A stretch of 64,000 nt of DNA from JANPPS01 sp965246835 (GTDB lineage: Bacteria > Pseudomonadota > Alphaproteobacteria > Acetobacterales > Acetobacteraceae), in the NCBI GenBank assembly GCA_965246835.1, contig CBDFFQ010000001.1:1488001-1552000 (forward strand), written 5' to 3'. The notes beneath the pieces are model-generated. The model ran no database searches, was not told the origin of the DNA, and worked only from the letters and a program-made list of their open reading frames with translations. Below are positions 52,002 to 59,962 of the stretch, piece after piece. The first letter of the stretch is position 1. Every line of letters begins with the position of its first letter. The translations under genes were made by a program, and so were the position numbers.

Positions 52002-53086
52002 CGCCCCCCCACCATCGGCGCCGGCACGCCCGTCGTCCCCGGAAAGCTGATCGGCAACCCCCGCAGCGTCCGCACCGCCAGGAAAGCAAAACACTCCGCC
52101 TCGATCGCATCCCCCCGCCAGCCCACCGCCTCCGCCGCTATCGCCTCGACCCCGGCCCGCGCCCCCAGCGCCGTCATCAGCCCCGGATTGCGCCGCCCCC
52201 CGCCGCACACGATCACCCGCCCGGGCCGCACCGGCAGCAAATCCAGCCCCCGCCCGACGCAGGCCGCAGTGAACGCCGTAAGCGTCGCCGCGCCATCCTC
52301 CAGCCCCAGCCCGTCCACCATTGAGGCCGCAAAGTCGAACCGGTCCAGCGATTTCGGCGGCGCCGCAGCCAGATACGGATGATCCAGCATCCGCCGCAGC
52401 CGCCGCTCATCCACGACGCCCCGGCCCCCGATCGCCCCATCCCGGTCCATCGCCGCCCCGGTGTGCCGCCGCACCCAGTCATCGAGCGGGCCATTCGCCG
52501 GGCCCGTGTCGAATGCGGTCAGCGCCCCATCCGGCCCGCACCACGTGAGGTTCCCCACCCCGCCCAGGTTCAGCACCGCCGCATCCGGCACGCCCCGCAG
52601 CAGCGCCGCATGATACACCGCCGCCAGCGGCGCGCCCTGGCCGCCCGCGCGCACATCGGCCGTCCGGAAATCCCACACCGTGTCGATCCCGGTCAGCGCC
52701 GCCATCAGTGCCCCGTCCCCGAGCTGCCGTGTCGCGCCGGGAGTGCCGGGCCGCGGCGCCCTATGCAGCACGGTCTGCCCATGGAACCCGATCGCCGCCA
52801 CCTCCGCTTCCGCCACCTCATGCCGGGCCAGGAACGCGGTCACGGCCCCGGACTGCGCCCGGGTCAGCGCCTGCTCCGCCGCCCAGAACGCCTCGGGCTC
52901 CGGTCCTTCGAACCGCCACGCCAGCGCCGCCACCTGCGCCGCCGCGAGCGACCGGCGCACCTCGTCCGGGTATGGCGCCAACTCCCAGGGCCCGAATGCC
53001 TGCACGGCCTCGCCGTCGGTATGCAGCAACGCCAGGTCGATATTGCCGTCCAGCGCCGTCCCGGTCATCAGACCGACCGCGATCAT
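51983..53086 (-). CDS. anmK: Anhydro-N-acetylmuramic acid kinase
   Basis: 367 residues. Phosphorylates and opens 1,6-anhydro-MurNAc for peptidoglycan recycling. The N-terminal phosphate motif is GLMTGTALDGNIDLALL, with GFHGQTVLHR, GGVGNLTW and CGGGRRN in order. The final codons lie in the third 117-bp repeat unit; the TAA (minus strand at 51985-51983) is specific to that unit, as units 1 and 2 have CAC there. The start is ATG at 53086. Confidence 0.94.
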   Translation of the reverse strand: MIAVGLMTGTALDGNIDLALLHTDGEAVQAFGPWELAPYPDEVRRSLAAAQVAALAWRFEGPEPEAFWAAEQALTRAQSGAVTAFLARHEVAEAEVAAIGFHGQTVLHRAPRPGTPGATRQLGDGALMAALTGIDTVWDFRTADVRAGGQGAPLAAVYHAALLRGVPDAAVLNLGGVGNLTWCGPDGALTAFDTGPANGPLDDWVRRHTGAAMDRDGAIGGRGVVDERRLRRMLDHPYLAAAPPKSLDRFDFAASMVDGLGLEDGAATLTAFTAACVGRGLDLLPVRPGRVIVCGGGRRNPGLMTALGARAGVEAIAAEAVGWRGDAIEAECFAFLAVRTLRGLPISFPGTTGVPAPMVGGRVARRG

Positions 53087-53156
53087 CCACGGGCTCCGCT
53101 TGTTGCACCGAAGGCTAGGCGGCCCAATGTTGCGCTGCAAGCGACGGAGGCCGCCT

Positions 53157-53933
53157 GTGATCCCCAGCCTGTTCCTCAGCCATGGCGCGCCCACCCTCCC
53201 GATCGTGGACGCCCCGGCGCGCGACTTCCTCCGCGGCCTGGCCTCGCAGTTCGAGCGGCCCCGCGCCATCCTCGTGGCCTCCGCCCATTGGGAGACCTCG
53301 CTTCCCACCCTGGGCGCCGTGGCGCACCCCGCCACGATCCACGATTTCCGCGGCTTCCCCGCCGCGCTGTACGATCTCCGCTACGAGCCGCCCGGCGATC
53401 CCGCCCTCGCGGCGGAGGCAGCGTCGATGCTGCAACACGCCGGGTTCGACACCGCGATCGACCCGGCACGTGGCCTCGATCACGGCGCCTGGGTCCCGCT
53501 CATGCTGATGTACCCCGCCGCCGACATCCCCGTGCTGCAGATCGGCATCCAGCCCGGCGCCGGGCCCGAACACCATCGTCGCGTCGGCGCCATCCTGGCC
53601 GGCTTGCAGGAGCGGGGCGTGCTGATCGTGGGTTCCGGCTCCTTCACCCATGACCTCTCCCGCTTCCGCGCCGCCGCGCAGGACGCCCCGGCGGCGCCCG
53701 ACGTGGTGGCCTTCGCCGATTGGTTCGACCACGCCATCACCGACGGCCGGACGGATGATCTGGCGCACTACCGCACCCTCGCCCCCCACGCCGCCCGGCA
53801 GCACCCGACGGAGGAGCACCTCCTCCCCCTCTTCGTCGCCCTCGGCGCCGGCGGACCGGATGCAAGGCCGGAGCGCCTGCACGCCTCCGCCATGCACTCC
53901 GTGCTGCGAATGGACGCCTACGCCTTCCACTGA
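53157..53933 (+). CDS. DODA-type extradiol dioxygenase
   Basis: 258 residues from a GTG with GGAGG six bases upstream. Class III extradiol family (4,5-DOPA dioxygenase-like): SLFLSHGAPTLPI, LVASAHWET, DFRGFPAALYDLRY, GLDHGAWVPLMLMYP and GSGSFTHDL show the iron-binding histidines. Opens an aromatic catechol ring. Divergent from anmK; the following cupin gene may be co-transcribed. Confidence 0.9.
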   Translation: MIPSLFLSHGAPTLPIVDAPARDFLRGLASQFERPRAILVASAHWETSLPTLGAVAHPATIHDFRGFPAALYDLRYEPPGDPALAAEAASMLQHAGFDTAIDPARGLDHGAWVPLMLMYPAADIPVLQIGIQPGAGPEHHRRVGAILAGLQERGVLIVGSGSFTHDLSRFRAAAQDAPAAPDVVAFADWFDHAITDGRTDDLAHYRTLAPHAARQHPTEEHLLPLFVALGAGGPDARPERLHASAMHSVLRMDAYAFH

Positions 53934-53956
53934 CGCCGCTACTGATGGGGACCGCC

Positions 53957-54244
53957 ATGCCGGATGAGCCGAAAATCACGATGGGATCGGTGCTCGACGG
54001 CGCAGGCGCCACGCTCCGCCACGTGTCGATCCAGGCCGGCACCGTGGCATCCCGGCACGATCACCCATTCGAGCAATTCCTGTATGTCGCCAGCGGCGGC
54101 GGCACCCTGCACTGCGACGCCGGGCCGATCAGCCTCGCGCCCGGCGTGTCCCTGCACCTGGAACCCGGGGCCTGGCACAGCGCGGTGTTCGACCAGGACA
54201 CGGTGCTGATCGAAATCAATCTGACCGACAGCTTGTCTGACTAA
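53957..54244 (+). CDS. Small cupin-domain protein
   Basis: 95 residues from ATG at 53957, with GGGGA 7 bases upstream; an ATG at 53945 lacks a site. One cupin barrel: HDHPFEQFLYVASGGGTLHCDAG and PGAWHSAVF carry the metal-binding histidines. It may bind a small ligand or metal. It follows the DODA dioxygenase by 23 bp. Confidence 0.82.
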   Translation: MPDEPKITMGSVLDGAGATLRHVSIQAGTVASRHDHPFEQFLYVASGGGTLHCDAGPISLAPGVSLHLEPGAWHSAVFDQDTVLIEINLTDSLSD

Positions 54245-54328
54245 AGGCCCATCTGATCGGTGACAGAACGGCCCCACGCCCTCATTGCAGACGATCAATG
54301 TCATCGCGGCGCTGGCTCTATGATCAGG

Positions 54329-54781
54329 CTACTGGTCGTCAGGCCAGATGTATTCGTCCTCTTCGGGGTTCATGACGGGAAAGACCTCCACGCCCAGCGA
54401 TCCTTTCAGATCGGTCAGCCGGGCGACAGTACGCTCGGTCAGCACGTCACCGATGTTCGCTCCGCCAGGCAGTTCGATGATGAAGTTGATTTCACCACCC
54501 GTCTCGGCGATCCTACGTAGGAAGCTCCGATGCTGGCTGAACCGGTCCAGCAGCTTGTCGAGACGCGTGAAAAAATACCGGTCGCCATTCCTGACCTCCG
54601 ATATAGACCACCGTGTGTCGGGCCACAGCCCGCCCAGCGGGTTGCCTTTGGGGGTCTGTATTGGCTGCCCAACGCAATGTTTCGTATCAGGGTTGAGGTT
54701 TAACTCGTTGCTGATCTCATCCGGTTCAAGTGTTGGGTGGATGATCAGGATGCGAATGCTGTACAGAAGCCCAGTGGACAT
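54329..54781 (-). CDS. DUF4279-domain protein
   Basis: 150 residues. The pattern IRILIIHPTLEPDEISNELN, WSISEV and FRRI-like helix, then GGEINFIIELPGG matches DUF4279, a small family sometimes found near toxin genes. No toxin is recognised here. The gene lies in a patch with clearly lower GC than its neighbours. No start other than ATG 54781 is convincing; spacing to the next gene is 9 bp. Confidence 0.78.
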   Translation of the reverse strand: MSTGLLYSIRILIIHPTLEPDEISNELNLNPDTKHCVGQPIQTPKGNPLGGLWPDTRWSISEVRNGDRYFFTRLDKLLDRFSQHRSFLRRIAETGGEINFIIELPGGANIGDVLTERTVARLTDLKGSLGVEVFPVMNPEEDEYIWPDDQ

Positions 54782-54790
54782 GAAAACTCC

Positions 54791-55027
54791 TTATGAGCCC
54801 GGTCGACGGTCGCGTTCCTTGCCCGTCCTGCCAGAGGATCCGCCGGACCCGGTGTAATTGCCGACGGCGCCGCGATTGGTCCAGCTTCCATCCGGGTTCT
54901 GGCACCAGACGTCATCGTCTGGCGATATAAGCATGTCGTCAGTTGGTTTTGCGTCGATCGCTTTCGTGATTGCCTTATCGTCACCCGACCACGGGGTTTG
55001 ATCGATGGGCGCGGCGAAGACGTGCAC
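54791..55027 (-). CDS. Small protein of unknown function in low-GC patch
   Basis: 78 residues from a GTG start (MHVFAAPIDQTPWSGDD). The C-terminal half DDVWCQNPDGSWTNRG and SGRTGKERDRRPGS resembles tails of other proteins rather than a full domain, so this may be a remnant. No signal peptide. It sits between the lipoprotein gene and the DUF4279 gene, close together on one strand. Function not known. Confidence 0.5.
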   Translation of the reverse strand: MHVFAAPIDQTPWSGDDKAITKAIDAKPTDDMLISPDDDVWCQNPDGSWTNRGAVGNYTGSGGSSGRTGKERDRRPGS

Positions 55028-55052
55028 CCTGGTGCGACTGCCTAATAGGTAT

Positions 55053-55619
55053 TTATTTGAAAGCGGTGCGAAGAACGGCAGCGGGAATCCGGATCACGTT
55101 CGATCGAGTTCCCGACAGGACATATGTCTTCATGGTGCTGATCTGGACGCATACGTCGTGCGGGTCGGCCCGAAGGTCCCAACTATGATCGGGGTGTGAC
55201 CATTGCCCTGCCGGCGGGGGCGGTCGGGCAATGGTCAGGTAAGCATAGTAGAGTGTCCGATCGGTTCCTTCCGGAAAACCCTGCTGTAACTGCTTGGGTT
55301 CGACCATCTGCTCATTGTCTGCGTAGAGAGAGCCCCAGGCAAGGTTCGGCGCAGGAGTGCCGACATAATCGCGGAATTGCAGGGCAGTATCGCAGAACGT
55401 TGCGGAGACGCTCGTCCCGTAGCTGTCTTGCGTGTGATCGGCCAAGTCGATCGAGCTCTGAAATGTCAGCTTTAGCGCGAGTCGATCTGGCGAGCGGTTC
55501 GGGATCCCGGAAATGTCGGGGAGGCTGGATAGCGCCACCGACACAAGTCTGACATCCTGCGGATAAGAAGCCACGCATCCGCTCAAGCAAAGAAGCGCAA
55601 TAAAGAGCAGCCAGTTCAG
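55053..55619 (-). CDS. Putative lipoprotein with probable CTG start
   Basis: About 188 residues if started at CTG 55619: MNWLLFIALLCLSGCVAS is an ideal lipoprotein signal with lipobox LSGC and Cys15. No ATG, GTG or TTG precedes the hydrophobic stretch in this frame; the first is TTG 55586, which would delete the signal. GAGGGT lies about ten bases before the CTG. The mature part has a few cysteines (FCDTALQF, DVCVQIS) and no known domain. A CTG start or a substitution of an ATG are both possible. Confidence 0.55.
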   Translation of the reverse strand: MNWLLFIALLCLSGCVASYPQDVRLVSVALSSLPDISGIPNRSPDRLALKLTFQSSIDLADHTQDSYGTSVSATFCDTALQFRDYVGTPAPNLAWGSLYADNEQMVEPKQLQQGFPEGTDRTLYYAYLTIARPPPPAGQWSHPDHSWDLRADPHDVCVQISTMKTYVLSGTRSNVIRIPAAVLRTAFK

Positions 55620-55775
55620 CGAGTGATGACCCTCAACCGATTGGCAATGCAGCAGTTGTTCAACTCCCCGCCGGAGACAGTTGCGACATCTTAACAGGCT
55701 TCGCTCTCTTACAAAATAGGCTCAGCTTGCGTCCGCGGTACCGCTCTCGGCCTGAAATCTCGGATTTCCGCTTCC
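55620..55775. other. Gap with no recognised gene
   Basis: Lower-GC sequence between the putative lipoprotein and a 40-residue reading frame. I see no promoter, RNA gene or hairpin that stands out. Together with the neighbouring genes it forms the 54.25-55.9 kb patch. Confidence 0.4.
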
Positions 55776-55898
55776 TCAAGCCGCGCCGATATACCTCCGC
55801 GCCAGGCGCGCAACCCAGCCGCCCAGCGCACGCGCCAAATCCCGCCCGCCCATCATGGATTGCAGCGTCGCCGTCCCCGCCCGGTCGAAAGGCTCCAT
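55776..55898 (-). CDS. Possible 40-residue small protein
   Basis: Forty residues beginning MEPFDRAGTATLQSMMGG and ending with an amphipathic basic helix (LGGWVARLARRYIGAA). A good ribosome site, GAGGAGA, is about eight bases before the ATG, which argues for translation. The composition resembles small membrane-associated peptides. No homology can be claimed. Too short for most gene finders. Confidence 0.45.
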   Translation of the reverse strand: MEPFDRAGTATLQSMMGGRDLARALGGWVARLARRYIGAA

Positions 55899-55984
55899 AA
55901 TCTGTCTCTCCTCATCGTCCGACCCAGACGATGGGAAGCGCCATGCTGCACTGCAACACGCGACATCGTGAGCGGCCGTAACAG

Positions 55985-56335
55985 CTAGACCGTCTCAGAC
56001 GCAACGATCCGAAAGATCAGCTCCTCGCCATCCGGGCGCCGCAACACCACGAGCTCACCGGGCCGGAACACATGCCCCTCGAACTGCCAGAGCGGATCGT
56101 CGTCGCCATGGATGCCCTGCAGCGCCCATCCCTGGTCGAGCGGCATCAGTTCCGACCGCTTGACCGCTATGCCGGGCCGCTCCCGCGCCGCAAGCCAGGG
56201 CTCGGACCGGGCTTCGAACGCCTCGGCATCCAGCAGCCCCTGAGACGTCAGACAGAGCTCGACCGAAAGCCGGTCGTTGAGGTCCCCTTCCGGCAGGCCC
56301 GGGCCCCGGGCCAGCAGCATCGTCAACTTCGTCAT
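55985..56335 (-). CDS. Conserved-looking small protein of unknown function
   Basis: 116 residues starting MTKLTMLLARGPGLPEGDLN. It is rich in acidic residues, without signal peptide or cysteine cluster (only one Cys). A motif PLWQFEGHVFRPGELVVLRRPDGEEL near residues 82-106 looks like a small beta barrel. Unknown function. It lies between kup and the low-GC patch, on the same strand as kup, 77 bp downstream of it. Confidence 0.68.
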   Translation of the reverse strand: MTKLTMLLARGPGLPEGDLNDRLSVELCLTSQGLLDAEAFEARSEPWLAARERPGIAVKRSELMPLDQGWALQGIHGDDDPLWQFEGHVFRPGELVVLRRPDGEELIFRIVASETV

Positions 56336-56412
56336 CACCCCGCCTCTACGACCGGCACGGCACGGCGGCATGCCGGCGGTTCAGGCATGAACGCGCCAGA
56401 ACCCGGAAGGGT

Positions 56413-58302
56413 TCAGATCGCGACACGCACCCCCAGCTCGACCACACGGTCACTCGGGATGCGGAAGAACTCGGTGGCCGGCACGGCATTGCGCGCCATC
56501 ACGAGGAACAAAAACAGGCGCCACGCCGGCAGCTTCGGCACCATCGCCCGCACCAGCACCTCCCGCCCCAGAAAGAAGCTCGCGCGCATGGCGTCGTATT
56601 CGACACCGTGCGGGCCCAGCTCCTCCAGCGCCCGCGGGATGTTGGGGCTCTCCATGAAACCGTAGCGCAGCACCACGCGGTGCACCCCGGGCGCCAGCTC
56701 GCTGACGGTGATCCGCTCCTCGGCCGACGCCACGGGCTGATCCAGGTTCTGCACCGTCACGAACAGCACCTTCTCGTGCAGCACCTTGTTGTGCTTGAGG
56801 TTGTGCAGCAGCGCCGCCGGCACGTAATCCGGGTTGCCCGTCAGGAACACCGCCATGCCCGGCACCCGGATCGTCCGCGATTGCGGCAGCCGCGCCAGGA
56901 ACGAACTGAGCGGCAGGCTGTCCTGCTTCCACCGCGCCAGCATCAGCTCCCGCCCGCGATGCCATGACGTCATCAGCGCCATGATCGCGCCGCCCAGCAG
57001 CAACGGCACCCACCCGCCCTCGGGAATTTTGAGCGCATTGGCGGCGAAGAACAGCGCATCGACCGCGAAGAAGAACCCGAATACGCCCAGCGCCGCATAC
57101 CGGTTCCAGCCGAACTGCCGCCGGAACACGACGGCCGCCAGGATGCAGGTGCACAGGAACGTGCCGGTGACCGCGATGCCATACGCCGCCGCCAACGCGT
57201 CGCTGTTGCGGAACGCCAGCACCAAAATCAGCACGCCGATCAGCAGCGCCATGTTGATCTGCGGCACGTAGATCTGCCCCTCCTCCGTCTGGCTCGTATG
57301 CAGCACGGCCATGCGCGGCAGGAACGCCATCTGCATGCACTGCCGCGCCACGGAGTAGGCGCCAGAGATCAGCGCCTGGCTCGCGATCACCGTCGCCGCC
57401 GTCGCCAGCGCCACCAACGGCAGGCGCAGCCCGGCGGGCGCCATGAGGTAGAACGGGTTCTCCAGCGCCGCCGGGTCCGCCATCACCAGCGCGCCCTGGC
57501 CGAAATAGTTGATCACGAGCGCCGGCAGCACGAACCAGATCCACGCCACCCGGATCGGCCGCGCCCCGAAATGCCCCATATCGGCATACAGCGCCTCCGC
57601 CCCCGTGACCGCCAGCACGACCGAGCCCAGCGTCACGAACGCCAGCCAGCCATGCCGGGCACAGATCATGATCGCATAATGCGGCGAGATGGCGTTCAGC
57701 ACGGTCGGGTTCCGCATGATCTGCACCCCGCCCATCACCGCCAGCGCCACGAACCACACCATCATCACCGGCCCGAACAGCCGCCCGATGCTGCCCGTGC
57801 CGCGCACCTGCACCGCGAACAGGCCCACGATGATCACGATCGAGATCGGCAGCACCCACCGCTTGAACTCCGGCGACACGATCTCCAGCCCCTCGACCGC
57901 CGACAGCACGGAGATCGCCGGCGTGATCACCCCGTCCCCGAAGAACAAGCAGGCGCCACCGATGCCGATCAGCCCCAGGAACGCACGGAACCGCCCATCC
58001 TGCGTGCCGCGCTGCGCCAGCGCCATCAACGCCAGGATGCCGCCCTCGCCATGGTTGTCGGCCCGCATCACCAGCAGCACGTATTTGATCGTGACGATCA
58101 GCACCAACGCCCAGAAGATCAGCGACAGCACGCCCAGGATCTCGTTCGGCCCCACCCCGGTCGGGCTGAAATGCGTGAGGCTGGCCTTCAGCGCATAGAG
58201 CGGGCTGGTGCCGATATCGCCATACACCACGCCCAGCACGCCCAGCACCGCCGCGGCACGCAGCGGCGGGACGGCTGGCGCACCAGCGATCGCCACGCTC
58301 AT
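56413..58302 (-). CDS. kup: Potassium transporter Kup
   Basis: 629 residues, around 12 membrane helices and a C-terminal cytoplasmic domain. N-terminal VLGVVYGDIGTSPLYALKAS and GEGGILALMALAQRG, EGLEIVSPEFKRWVLP and ALYADMGHFGARPI are KUP family marks. Imports K+ with protons at low external potassium. Single gene, no obvious operon partners. Confidence 0.96.
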   Translation of the reverse strand: MSVAIAGAPAVPPLRAAAVLGVLGVVYGDIGTSPLYALKASLTHFSPTGVGPNEILGVLSLIFWALVLIVTIKYVLLVMRADNHGEGGILALMALAQRGTQDGRFRAFLGLIGIGGACLFFGDGVITPAISVLSAVEGLEIVSPEFKRWVLPISIVIIVGLFAVQVRGTGSIGRLFGPVMMVWFVALAVMGGVQIMRNPTVLNAISPHYAIMICARHGWLAFVTLGSVVLAVTGAEALYADMGHFGARPIRVAWIWFVLPALVINYFGQGALVMADPAALENPFYLMAPAGLRLPLVALATAATVIASQALISGAYSVARQCMQMAFLPRMAVLHTSQTEEGQIYVPQINMALLIGVLILVLAFRNSDALAAAYGIAVTGTFLCTCILAAVVFRRQFGWNRYAALGVFGFFFAVDALFFAANALKIPEGGWVPLLLGGAIMALMTSWHRGRELMLARWKQDSLPLSSFLARLPQSRTIRVPGMAVFLTGNPDYVPAALLHNLKHNKVLHEKVLFVTVQNLDQPVASAEERITVSELAPGVHRVVLRYGFMESPNIPRALEELGPHGVEYDAMRASFFLGREVLVRAMVPKLPAWRLFLFLVMARNAVPATEFFRIPSDRVVELGVRVAI

Positions 58303-58472
58303 GACGTGGCCCGGCGTGAAGTGGGCATCGGAAGATTATCAGCCATGAGAAAGTTGAAACCTTGAGGCAATACGGCGCCCTGGACCCTGATCAGCCAAGC
58401 CGGCGCACCGCCAGACCAGGCACTCCGGCGGACACCTAGGCCTGACCCTGGTCAAAGCGCAAGCATGGCCGG

Positions 58473-59168
58473 TCAGAGCGGGCTGGGCGCCGGCGCGCGG
58501 TGGCCGAAGATCGCGCTGCCGACACGCACATGCGTGGCGCCTTCCCGGATCGCCGCCTCGAAATCGCCCGACATGCCCATCGACAGCACATTGAGGCCGT
58601 GCCGCGCCCCCATGGACGCGAGCATCCGGAAGTGCGGCGCCGGGTCCTGATCGGCAGGCGGGATGCACATCAGCCCCTTCAAGGCCCCGCCCAACCGGTC
58701 CCGGCACAACTCGACAAAGGAATCCGCCTCCGCCGTGGGGATGCCGGCCTTCTGCGGCTCATCCCCGGTATTGACCTGCACCAGCATGTCCGGCGCCCGG
58801 CCCTCCTTATCGATCGCGGCAACCAGCGCCTCCAGCAGGCGCGGCCGGTCGAGCGTTTCGATCACGTCCGCCACCCGGACCGCATCCCGCGCCTTATTGG
58901 TCTGCAGCCCGCCGATCAGGTGCAGCCGCAGCCCCGGCGCCTGCTGCCGCACGGCCGGGAACTTGCCCGCGGCCTCCTGCACCCGGTTCTCGCCGAAGAT
59001 TTGCTGCCCCGCGCCGATCGCCTGCATGATGTCGGCTTCGGGATACGTCTTGGACACCGCCACCAGCGTCACCGCCCCGGCCGGCCGCCCGGCGTCGCGC
59101 TCGGCGGCGGCGATCCGCGCCTGGACGTCCAGCAGGCGTTCCGCGATCGGCGAATGGGGGTGGGTCAT
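58473..59168 (-). CDS. yggS: Pyridoxal-phosphate homeostasis protein (YggS family)
   Basis: 231 residues. A PLP-binding alanine racemase-like barrel: VTLVAVSKTYPEADIM (the PLP lysine), FGENRVQEA, LHLIGGLQTNKARDAV, SMGMSGDFEAAIREG and VRVGSAIFG. Balances free PLP and amino acids. The start codon at 59168-59166 overlaps that of the opposite gene in CATG. Confidence 0.95.
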   Translation of the reverse strand: MTHPHSPIAERLLDVQARIAAAERDAGRPAGAVTLVAVSKTYPEADIMQAIGAGQQIFGENRVQEAAGKFPAVRQQAPGLRLHLIGGLQTNKARDAVRVADVIETLDRPRLLEALVAAIDKEGRAPDMLVQVNTGDEPQKAGIPTAEADSFVELCRDRLGGALKGLMCIPPADQDPAPHFRMLASMGARHGLNVLSMGMSGDFEAAIREGATHVRVGSAIFGHRAPAPSPL

Positions 59169-59778
59169 GGACCATAGGCTTGTGGCATGGGCGCGCGCGG
59201 TCAAGGCCCGGCACCGACGGCGCGCGGGGCCCAGCCCGCCGGCACTTTGGCTGTTCACCGACGCGGCGCGCCTGCCAGACCCGACGGAGGCCGTGCGCGC
59301 CTTGCCGGACCGGCGCCGGGCACCCGGCCTGTGCGGGGTCCTGTTCCGGCACGATGGCATCCCGGGCCGCCCGGCCTTGGCCGCCCGGATCGCCCGGCTC
59401 TGCCGCAGCCGCGGCCTAGCCTTCGTCATGACGGGCCCCGTCATCCCCGGCGCCTCGATCGGCATGCACCGCCGGTCGGGCCGGGGCCGCAACGCCAAAC
59501 GCTGCGCCATCATCACCGCGTCTGCCCATGATCCGGCAGCCCTGGTCCGCGCCCGGTCCAGACGCGCGGACGCCATCTTCCTCTCCCCATCGTTCGCTAC
59601 GCCTAGCCATCCCGGCTCGCCGTTCCTGGGCCCGGTGCGATGGGCGCGCCTGGCGCGGACCGCCGGCGTGCCGGTTCTGGCGCTGGGCGGCGTGACGGGC
59701 AGCACGGCCGGGCGATTGCCGCGCTGGTGCGCAGGTGCCGGTGCGATCGGCGCCCTGTCCCCGAAATTGTGTCCATAG
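59167..59778 (+). CDS. ThiE-like thiamine phosphate synthase-family protein
   Basis: 203 residues. TIM-barrel fragments LWLFTDAARLPDP, VLFRHDGIPGRPAL, SIGMHRRSGR, DAIFLSPSFATPSHPGSPFLGP, and VLALGGVTGSTAGRLPRW resemble ThiE, but the phosphate and pyrimidine loops are altered and the protein is arginine-rich. It is divergent from yggS with the start codons overlapping. An in-frame GTG at 59182 would avoid this. Function is uncertain; thiamine-related is an inference. Confidence 0.75.
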   Translation: MDHRLVAWARAVKARHRRRAGPSPPALWLFTDAARLPDPTEAVRALPDRRRAPGLCGVLFRHDGIPGRPALAARIARLCRSRGLAFVMTGPVIPGASIGMHRRSGRGRNAKRCAIITASAHDPAALVRARSRRADAIFLSPSFATPSHPGSPFLGPVRWARLARTAGVPVLALGGVTGSTAGRLPRWCAGAGAIGALSPKLCP

Positions 59779-59880
59779 CGCCACAGTGTTTCGTTATTGC
59801 CATGGACCCCCCGATGTCGCGATTGCAGGGCCTGGGCTGGCACGGCAATAGTGTCCCCAGGCCTGGCTGCTCCCGTCGCG

Positions 59881-59899
59881 ATGCATTGTGGACATGCAT
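59881..59899. promoter_or_regulatory. Pair of ATGCAT palindromes upstream of the porin gene
   Basis: ATGCAT at 59881-59886 and 59894-59899, 13 bases apart, about 65 bases before the porin ATG. Pairs like this can be operator half-sites. Upstream of them GGCCTGGG and CCCAGGCC (59829-59863) form a longer inverted repeat, possibly a terminator for the ThiE-like gene. No convincing -35/-10 was found. Confidence 0.3.
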
Positions 59900-59962
59900 T
59901 TTCGGCGGGGCGGGGCCCTGATAGTCCGCCGGGACCTGTCCGGTGTTTTGAGGAGAAGTTTC

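Noticed and set aside
59829..59863. Inverted repeat GGCCTGGG/CCCAGGCC as a terminator
   Set aside because: Loop is 19 bases and there is no T-run; only mentioned under the porin upstream region.
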